Assembly (NCBI GenBank): GCA_016219795.1
Contig: JACRKK010000076.1
Span: 1-10,840, forward strand
Length of the DNA stretch: 10,840 nt
Origin: Candidatus Woesearchaeota archaeon
Lineage (GTDB): Archaea; Nanobdellota; Nanobdellia; Woesearchaeales; JACRKL01
Direction of reading: 5' to 3'
The notes beneath the pieces are model-generated. The model worked only from the letters and a program-made list of their open reading frames with translations, searched no databases and had not been told where the DNA came from. Shown piece after piece: positions 6,414-10,840 of this stretch (positions within the stretch are counted from its first letter, which is position 1; each line of letters opens with the position of its first letter). Both the position numbers and the translations under genes were made by a program.

Positions 6414-6806
6414 TTAGACCACAATGATATTCACTTCTTCCACCCGTTCAAAATATTTGTCTTTGGTTACAAGAGGGAGATTATGTTCAAAGGCTTGCGT
6501 GATTATAAAAAGGTCCGAGAGGGAGAAAACAATGCCCTTGCTTTCATATTTTAATTTAAGGTAGGCGGCAAGGTCGGATGTTGTACGGGTTGCCTCAAGA
6601 AAATCAAATTGATTAATCCACGCCATACGTTTCTGTCTGTTTAGTGTTGATTTATCTTTAAGGCCCTGTAAATATTCAAAGTAGGTGATAAAGCTGATAC
6701 TTGCTTCTGTCATCTCATAAACGCTTATCTGTTTCAATAAACTAATTGTAGGGAAAACATTTTTTTCTACATCGACTAGAATAGATGTATCAAGCATCAG
6801 TGCCAT
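6414..6806 (-). CDS. vapC: VapC-type PIN-domain ribonuclease toxin (second pair)
   Basis: This 130-residue PIN-domain toxin has all four acidic positions: Asp6 (LMLDTSILVD), Glu44 (ITYFEYLQG), Asp98 (FSLSDLFI) and Asp116 (LVTKDKYF). The LDTS start and TKDK end are typical of VapC ribonucleases. It is quite different in sequence from the first VapC here, so this is not a local duplication. The ATG at 6806 overlaps vapB2 by 10 bases and has GGGAGAT upstream. Met4 at 6797 would form a TGATG stop-start overlap and is a possible start too. It ends exactly one codon before the membrane hydrolase-like gene begins, making a three-gene operon with vapB2. The active site is intact. Confidence 0.9.
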   Translation of the reverse strand: MALMLDTSILVDVEKNVFPTISLLKQISVYEMTEASISFITYFEYLQGLKDKSTLNRQKRMAWINQFDFLEATRTTSDLAAYLKLKYESKGIVFSLSDLFIITQAFEHNLPLVTKDKYFERVEEVNIIVV

Positions 6807-7054
6807 GGTATCTCCCTAAAACCACCAACTCTATTTTTTCTAATAATTTCTCGCATCCTTTCCGCTTCCTCATCGGAAATGGGGTCTGTGACGTTTAACA
6901 GATTATCCCAAAATCTCCTTGCGTTTTCCCGTTTATATGCCCTAATAGTATCATCTAAGAAGTCCCCCATATTCTTTTTGCTCTGGGCTGCCAGTGATTT
7001 GAGTTCAACCCATGTCTGTTCATTTGCTATTTTAATGGTTTTTACTTCTGACAT
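6797..7054 (-). CDS. VapB-type antitoxin (second pair)
   Basis: This 85-residue protein lies upstream of and overlaps the second VapC by 10 bases. Its N-terminal part (TIKIANEQTWVELKSLAAQ, then NMGDFLDDTIRAYKREN) fits a ribbon-helix-helix DNA-binding fold: a beta strand, then two helices. Residues about 50-85 are acidic then basic (DPISDEEAERMREIIRKNR) and would be the toxin-binding tail. The ATG at 7054 lies about 27 bases after the centre of a TATA box, so the mRNA is predicted to be leaderless. Repeats between the TATA box and the ATG may be its binding sites. It shares no clear similarity with the first antitoxin. Confidence 0.75.
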   Translation of the reverse strand: MSEVKTIKIANEQTWVELKSLAAQSKKNMGDFLDDTIRAYKRENARRFWDNLLNVTDPISDEEAERMREIIRKNRVGGFREIPWH

Positions 7055-7055
7055 A

Positions 7056-7075
7056 AAAGTAATAAAGTAATACTT
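7056..7075. repeat. Tandem and inverted repeats in the vapB2 promoter, candidate operator
   Basis: AAAGTAAT is repeated head to tail at 7056-7063 and 7064-7071. Overlapping it, AAGTA and TACTT form an inverted repeat at 7065-7075 around a single base. The repeats fill the space between the TATA box and the ATG, where antitoxin-mediated autorepression usually acts. The sequence is AT-rich, so some symmetry may be chance. Confidence 0.4.
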
Positions 7076-7076
7076 G

Positions 7077-7086
7077 TATTTAAATA
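7077..7086 (-). promoter_or_regulatory. TATA box of the vapB2-vapC2-hydrolase operon
   Basis: TATTTAAATA is a perfect palindrome centred 27-28 bases before the ATG at 7054, the spacing seen at other leaderless genes in this window. It is flanked by an inverted pair, GTAATA at 7067-7072 and TATTAC at 7085-7090, which could let a dimeric repressor cover it. Confidence 0.6.
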
Positions 7087-7091
7087 TTACC

Positions 7092-7099
7092 TTATATTA
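7092..7099 (+). promoter_or_regulatory. Candidate TATA box of uppP
   Basis: TTATATTA here predicts transcription starting near 7121 and a leader of about 30 bases that includes the uppP Shine-Dalgarno site. A second candidate, TTTTTAAAA at 7107-7115, would start transcription just before that site. I cannot choose between them firmly. Confidence 0.4.
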
Positions 7100-7137
7100 T
7101 AAGAAGTTTTTAAAACAGTACCCCTAAATTGCTGAAC

Positions 7138-7142
7138 AGGTG
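7138..7142 (+). promoter_or_regulatory. Shine-Dalgarno site of uppP
   Basis: AGGTG lies 8 bases before the ATG at 7151. It selects that ATG over the one at 7147, which reads into a stop after three codons. Confidence 0.6.
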
Positions 7143-7150
7143 TAAAATGT

Positions 7151-7948
7151 ATGTATGATTTACTTATCGCCATCTTATTAGGGATAGTGGAAGGGATTAC
7201 GGAGTTTCTGCCTATTTCATCCACCGGACACCTTATTCTGATCAGTGATTGGATGGGATTCACAGGAGAGTTTGCAAACACATTCAACATCGTCATACAG
7301 CTCGGTGCTATCCTCTCGGTAATTGTCTATTTCAGGAAACAATTGTTTCCCTTTGGAGAACACAAATCAGAAGAGGAAAAAACAAGAGTGTGGGATCTAT
7401 GGAAAAAAATAGCAGTAGGGGTCATCCCCATACTTATCGTGGGGGCTGCTTTTGGAAAACAGGTACAACATTTGCTGTTCAACCCCCTCGTTGTGGCAAC
7501 AGCCTTGTTGGTTGGTGGGGTTCTTCTTATCTGGATAGAAAAACAGAAAAAATACCCCACCATTAACACCCTCTCTTCGCTGACCTATAAAATAGCACTC
7601 TTCATTGGAATAATACAATGCCTTGCCCTTATTCCCGGCACCTCAAGATCTGCTGCGACCATTATCGGTGCAATGCTTTTAGGATCGTCAAGGGTTGTTG
7701 CTGCTGAATTCTCATTTTACCTGGCAATACCAACCATAGCTGCTGCATCCGGATACTCATTGCTGAGCACAACAATGCTAAGCAGCAGAGAACTATTGCT
7801 CTTGGCCATCGGCTTCATTGTTGCGTTCTTTGTTGCATGGGCGGTTGTTGCTGGTTTTATGAAATACATCATAAAGAATGATTTCAAAGCCTTTGGGTAT
7901 TATAGGATCGTGCTTGGGCTTGTGATTTTAGTTTATATTTTGGTATAA
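7151..7948 (+). CDS. uppP: Undecaprenyl-diphosphatase (BacA/UppP family)
   Basis: UppP removes a phosphate from polyprenyl diphosphate so the lipid carrier can be reused for cell-surface glycan assembly. In archaea the substrate is presumably an archaeal polyprenyl or dolichyl diphosphate. The protein is 265 residues, normal for the family, and is mostly hydrophobic with about eight spans. The first signature is at residues 11-30 (GIVEGITEFLPISSTGHLIL), with Glu14, Glu18, Ser24 and His27 matching the catalytic set. The second is PGTSRSAAT at 162-170 with Arg166. Both are intact. The gene is divergent from vapBC2 and ends 3 bases from the convergent nitroreductase stop, leaving no room for a terminator outside coding sequence. 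Confidence 0.96.
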   Translation: MYDLLIAILLGIVEGITEFLPISSTGHLILISDWMGFTGEFANTFNIVIQLGAILSVIVYFRKQLFPFGEHKSEEEKTRVWDLWKKIAVGVIPILIVGAAFGKQVQHLLFNPLVVATALLVGGVLLIWIEKQKKYPTINTLSSLTYKIALFIGIIQCLALIPGTSRSAATIIGAMLLGSSRVVAAEFSFYLAIPTIAAASGYSLLSTTMLSSRELLLLAIGFIVAFFVAWAVVAGFMKYIIKNDFKAFGYYRIVLGLVILVYILV

Positions 7949-7951
7949 AAA

Positions 7952-8569
7952 TTATTGAAATTTCTCATAGAAAACCATATCATCAACGCCAAATCGCATA
8001 GGTCGCTGTGGTGGTTGCGTAGATGCGTAGCCCAAGGTAACAAACATCACCACCTCATATTCCTCTGGAATAGAGAACTCTGCTCTGACTGCTTTTGGGT
8101 CAAAACCCTCCAGAGGACAGGATGCAAGTCCCAGATGCGTTGCTGCCAACATAAGAGTCATGGCAGCAAGTGAGGTGCTGCGCAAAGTCCAGTCTTTGCC
8201 AAGCCGTCTGTCGGTAGAGATACGTGCTACTGCAGCATCAAACGATTTCTTTTTGGTCGCATCCATCGTGCCTTTCTTCATGCGGTCTGCGGAAACAATA
8301 TCCGCGTGCCCCCCTGCATTAGTGCTGCCAAGTACAATCACCACAGCAAATGCATCCCCTACATGCTTTTGGTTGTTGGCACATTTCCTCAAGCGTCTTT
8401 TGTTCGCTTCGTTCTGCACCACAATAAACTTCCACGGTTGAAGATTGTAACTTGACGGCGTGAGAGAGACTAGACGAAAGAGTTCTTGGAGTATAGCGGT
8501 TGGAATCTTCTTGCGTTTATCATAATCCCTTATGCTTCTCCTTGATTCCATAACTTCTTTAAAGTCCAT
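7952..8569 (-). CDS. Nitroreductase-family FMN-dependent oxidoreductase
   Basis: This 205-residue protein has the nitroreductase pattern. Residues 10-14 are RRSIR (FMN phosphate contact), 38-46 are PSSYNLQPW (flavin contact and dimer core), residues 151-158 are CPLEGFDP, and the end holds a VTLGYAS strand. Such enzymes are homodimers that use NAD(P)H to reduce nitro compounds, quinones or flavins; the natural substrate cannot be told from sequence. The ATG at 8569 follows a T-rich 33-base gap with a TATA-like element 26-27 bases upstream, so it probably has its own leaderless promoter even though it follows the 675-residue gene on the same strand. A middle segment rich in Lys, Asp and Arg (about 96-130) is typical of the variable region. 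Confidence 0.93.
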   Translation of the reverse strand: MDFKEVMESRRSIRDYDKRKKIPTAILQELFRLVSLTPSSYNLQPWKFIVVQNEANKRRLRKCANNQKHVGDAFAVVIVLGSTNAGGHADIVSADRMKKGTMDATKKKSFDAAVARISTDRRLGKDWTLRSTSLAAMTLMLAATHLGLASCPLEGFDPKAVRAEFSIPEEYEVVMFVTLGYASTQPPQRPMRFGVDDMVFYEKFQ

Positions 8570-8591
8570 AAAAAAACAAAAAAAGAGTCTA

Positions 8592-8600
8592 CTTTAAAAT
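8592..8600 (-). promoter_or_regulatory. TATA-like box of the nitroreductase gene
   Basis: On the minus strand, ATTTTAAAG is centred about 26 bases before the ATG at 8569, the spacing expected for a leaderless archaeal transcript. It lies just after the TAA (8603-8605) of the upstream gene, suggesting separate transcription. Confidence 0.5.
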
Positions 8601-8602
8601 GC

Positions 8603-10630
8603 TTATGTCCAATTACATCCAAATCTTGGTGCTGGCTCCAACATGCACGCGTTTTTATCATACATCTTAAGCTTGCTTAAATCAAAATAATCTTTTCCAT
8701 CCACATTAAACATTGTATCCTTTAATTTCACTCTGCCGCTTGTATAGTCATTGGGAGAGTAACAGTAACGGGGAGCATATCTCTTAAAAATATCCACCAT
8801 TAGTGATGGCTGAGAGAGTATGCTTTGCCCAACAATCCAGGCATAATCAGGGAGTATAGAAAAAGTTAACATAACTGGTTCTTTTTCCGTTTCATAAGGA
8901 GACTCACTAGAATACCTCATCCTGTGGATTGGCCTAAAGCAGAGAGTTATTTCATACTCTTCATGCCCGTACTCGTCAGTCCACCTTCCTGAAATAAATA
9001 CATCATGTGTGGGGATATTATTATTAGTGTTTTTATACAAATGATTCCAAATGGGAATATCATACCGTTTATCCTCCCGTCGAACATGTGTATACCCCCA
9101 GTTACCTCCAAAGTCAGAATAATCTCTCCCCGTCATCCGCGTGCGGTATTCGATATTAAACCCCTTTGGTCTATCTGAATCCAAGTCAGAGAAGATAAGG
9201 TCTCTAGCAAGGTCAATAAGTATTTGAGATATCACTGGTTTTGTATTTGATTTTAGTTCTTTCCCATACGAACCAAACTTAGCCTCGAGAAAACTAAAGA
9301 TATCCTGGTAGAGGGAACGCAAAATAGAAATGATCATCACAGTGTTTCCCACAATAACCAGAGAAAAAGGTGTATGGTTACTATACCCATAGGAGATTAT
9401 TCTCAATTTATCATGAGAATGGCGTTCAGCACCCAACATAATCTGCCGTGGGATGTCCATCTGGTTCTCAAAAAGCCTGTCTTTGGCGTATGCGACAAGC
9501 TGTTCATCCAGGGGTGTTCTTTTCAATTCTCCAGATTCCAGACGCTCCAGGGATATCTTAGAGGAGATAATGCTTAGGCTACATTTATTGATAGGAAGGT
9601 GAGCCCCCGCCCTACTTTTAATGGTAAAACTAACAGATGTAGAATAGCTTAGTTCACTCTTAGCTGCGTAAGAGATAGAGATAGAAATTCCATCACCATA
9701 GAATTTTTGGGTTAGCACGTCTGGCATACTATGGAGTGCTTTAAGAATGTCACTATAGGGGATTTCAAAGATTTGGTTTTGTTGATAGAGTGCTTTATCT
9801 TTCCTTAATACATCAACCCCCATAACCCTAAAGCATTGCATTTCTCGATTATCAACACCTATAAAGGCCCTCCAAATGCCTGGTGGTGCCTTATGAAAAA
9901 AGTGAATTGTCGCAGATATTTTTAGTGAAGATACATTATAAAAAGTATAGTTCCTTTTCTGGTCAATCTGAACGCTGTAGAACAGAATAAACTGAAGAGA
10001 GGACAAAAGCTCAGTAGCCTTCATTAGCTGCTCATCAAGCATTGTATCAAGCTTGCTAAGCAGCGTAGCCTCATCTCTACAGTCTTTAAAATGCTGGACC
10101 CTTTCATCATTTAAATGAAGAAGCAATTGCTTTCTAGGATCCCCGTTACATTTATCAGCCTGTTGGCTGGGATAAGAAAATCCATTTTGCACAAATTGCT
10201 CGATGTTTTCGGGGGAAAGATGTGGTCGATTAGCCATGTGTGTCTTAAGAACTGGATTTTTAAGTGCCTTGCTTACCCTACTTCCAAAGGAGACTACCCT
10301 AAAGTCAAAGGTAGTAAGTACAATCACTCTCCCCAGCATATTTTTTATTTTTAAAGCAAGGTTTCCTAGTTGGGCATAGGCTTGGTGTAATTCACGAGAT
10401 GTAGAAGAGTTCTTTTGCAAACGAGAACTTATTTGTGGGGGATATTCTCCGCAAAAACGATGCATCCTGGTTTCGTGATGCAATAATTGCTTCAGCAAAT
10501 CCAAAAGGGAAAAGTCAATGTCCAGCATATGACTTATTTCGTCCTGCACTTTTTCAAGAAGTTGTCTTTTTTCCTGATGTGAAGGATCAAGTAATAACCA
10601 TTCAACGCCAAGCCCCTTTGAATTCTGCAT
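8603..10630 (-). CDS. Unrecognised large protein, 675 residues as read, probably missing its original N-terminus
   Basis: I do not recognise this protein. Residues 1 to about 225 are mainly helical and polar, with heptad-like leucines (LLLDLLKQLLHHE, KLDTMLDEQLMKATELLSSL). The rest looks beta-rich (FILFYSVQIDQKRNYTFYN, ISISISYAAKSELSYSTSVSF, YEITLCFRPIHRM) with one hydrophobic stretch (SLVIVGNTVMIISILRSL, about 425-442) that may be a buried helix or a membrane span. There is no signal peptide and no visible catalytic motif. The ATG at 10630 has no TATA box at a leaderless distance and no clear ribosome site. The frame stays open upstream for 26 more codons without any ATG, GTG or TTG. A TATA-served ATG at 10707 in another frame suggests the original start was lost to a one-base change near 10675-10680. 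The gene lies next to a transposase-like ORF. Confidence 0.75.
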   Translation of the reverse strand: MQNSKGLGVEWLLLDPSHQEKRQLLEKVQDEISHMLDIDFSLLDLLKQLLHHETRMHRFCGEYPPQISSRLQKNSSTSRELHQAYAQLGNLALKIKNMLGRVIVLTTFDFRVVSFGSRVSKALKNPVLKTHMANRPHLSPENIEQFVQNGFSYPSQQADKCNGDPRKQLLLHLNDERVQHFKDCRDEATLLSKLDTMLDEQLMKATELLSSLQFILFYSVQIDQKRNYTFYNVSSLKISATIHFFHKAPPGIWRAFIGVDNREMQCFRVMGVDVLRKDKALYQQNQIFEIPYSDILKALHSMPDVLTQKFYGDGISISISYAAKSELSYSTSVSFTIKSRAGAHLPINKCSLSIISSKISLERLESGELKRTPLDEQLVAYAKDRLFENQMDIPRQIMLGAERHSHDKLRIISYGYSNHTPFSLVIVGNTVMIISILRSLYQDIFSFLEAKFGSYGKELKSNTKPVISQILIDLARDLIFSDLDSDRPKGFNIEYRTRMTGRDYSDFGGNWGYTHVRREDKRYDIPIWNHLYKNTNNNIPTHDVFISGRWTDEYGHEEYEITLCFRPIHRMRYSSESPYETEKEPVMLTFSILPDYAWIVGQSILSQPSLMVDIFKRYAPRYCYSPNDYTSGRVKLKDTMFNVDGKDYFDLSKLKMYDKNACMLEPAPRFGCNWT

Positions 10631-10668
10631 TAATGCTTTAAAATCCCTGAACTCTTGTTGAGTGTTGT

Positions 10669-10707
10669 CTACGCTTTTTCGCTTCTGCCCAAGGGAATCT
10701 TTGGCAT
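10669..10707 (-). other. Short leading frame, likely the true N-terminus of the 675-residue gene cut off by a frameshift
   Basis: The ATG at 10707-10705 encodes MPKIPLGRSEKA and stops at TAG 10669-10671. The run of five A (10679-10675 on the minus strand) lies just before the stop. Adding one A there would give MPKIPLGRSEKSVDNNTQQE and run straight into the long frame through to its Met at 10630. The ATG is 22-25 bases after a TATA element, matching the leaderless layout seen at several other genes here. It could also be chance, or a sequencing error in the A-run. Confidence 0.5.
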
Positions 10708-10723
10708 TGTATTAACTAAGATA

Positions 10724-10736
10724 CTTTAATATAGTA
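10724..10736. promoter_or_regulatory. TATA region shared by the 675-residue gene and the transposase-like ORF
   Basis: On the minus strand TACTATATTAAAG lies 22-25 bases from the ATG at 10707. On the plus strand CTTTAATATA is centred about 46 bases before the ATG at 10775, predicting a leader of about 20 bases that includes its Shine-Dalgarno site. One AT-rich element could serve both directions. The rest of the gap on either side holds no other clear TATA box. Confidence 0.5.
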
Positions 10737-10751
10737 GTTCTTCTTTTCTCT

Positions 10752-10775
10752 TGGTTGACAGAGGTGTATCAACCA
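10752..10775 (+). promoter_or_regulatory. Hairpin carrying the Shine-Dalgarno site in its loop
   Basis: TGGTTGA (10752-10758) and TCAACCA (10769-10775) form a perfect 7-base-pair stem. The 10-base loop contains GAGGTG (10761-10766), the ribosome site for the ATG at 10775, and the stem takes in the A of that ATG. In RNA this could limit start-codon access. It could also be a protein-binding site or part of a mobile-element end. Confidence 0.4.
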
Positions 10776-10840
10776 TGGCGAGACCAAAAGGAAAAATAAA
10801 AGTTGTTTGTCAGAACAAGTCCTGTGAACTTTTTCGGAAA
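10775..10840 (+). CDS. Start of a zinc-finger protein, probably a transposase (3'-partial)
   Basis: Only the first 22 residues are present, starting MARPKGKIKVVCQNKSC and running off the right edge. The basic MxRPK opening followed by CxxxxC resembles, from memory, the N-terminal zinc ribbon of archaeal DDE transposases of the IS1/ISNCY kind, where this finger helps bind the element ends. The start is supported by GAGGTG 8 bases upstream. If this is an insertion sequence, its left end should lie within the gap after 10640, but I cannot see a terminal repeat without the other end. A non-mobile zinc-finger regulator is the main alternative. Confidence 0.45.
   Translation, partial: MARPKGKIKVVCQNKSCELFRK

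Noticed and set aside
1370..7054. The two vapBC pairs as a duplicated block
   Set aside because: The two toxins and the two antitoxins differ strongly in sequence and in promoter repeats, so recent duplication is not supported.
7249..7618. Frames on both strands inside uppP
   Set aside because: They overlap the hydrophobic core of a clearly intact UppP and are shadows of it.
1..10840. CRISPR array, tRNA, rRNA or riboswitch
   Set aside because: I saw no regularly spaced repeats, no cloverleaf-like segment and no conserved aptamer core in the short intergenic gaps.

Overview
The window looks like a piece of an archaeal genome, possibly from a DPANN-type lineage such as Woesearchaeota or Pacearchaeota. 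No marker gene is present, so the placement is inferred. The main evidence is promoter layout: several genes have an AT-rich TATA box centred 25-30 bases before the start codon and almost no leader, while others carry GGTG-type Shine-Dalgarno sites that fit the archaeal 16S tail. Two VapBC pairs, a PEP-utilising enzyme and a zinc-finger start resembling archaeal transposases fit the same picture. Genes are tightly packed. No gene-free stretch exceeds about 150 bases, and I see no tRNA, rRNA or CRISPR array.

Layout. The left edge holds the 3' end of a PEP-synthase-like gene with its phosphohistidine domain, possibly frameshifted upstream. It converges on an unrecognised 245-residue gene (573-1310, minus). 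That gene diverges from a first vapBC pair (1370-1925, plus) across one TATA element and a 16-base palindrome. Next is a minus-strand branched-chain amino acid operon, ilvC then ilvD (4807 down to 2037), behind a clear TATA and Shine-Dalgarno site. Upstream of it are an unrecognised 300-residue gene (4897-5799) and an operon of vapB, vapC and a membrane metal-hydrolase-like gene (7054 down to 5835). Divergent from that operon is uppP (7151-7948), which meets a nitroreductase gene (7952-8569) tail to tail with 3 bases between them. A 675-residue unrecognised gene (8603-10630, minus) appears to have lost its true start to a one-base frameshift. It shares a promoter region with a plus-strand zinc-finger ORF, likely a transposase, that runs off the right edge.

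Functional picture. IlvC and IlvD carry out the second and third steps of valine/isoleucine synthesis, but acetolactate synthase is not in the window. The KARI has motifs that, from memory, match fungal mitochondrial Ilv5 better than classical prokaryotic IlvC. UppP recycles polyprenyl diphosphate carriers. The two toxin-antitoxin pairs, the orphan genes and the transposase-like end give much of the rest an accessory, mobile character. I found no complete new multi-gene defence system. The most unusual items are the Ilv5-like KARI, the broken 675-residue orphan, and the toxin-antitoxin pair directly joined to a membrane hydrolase gene.
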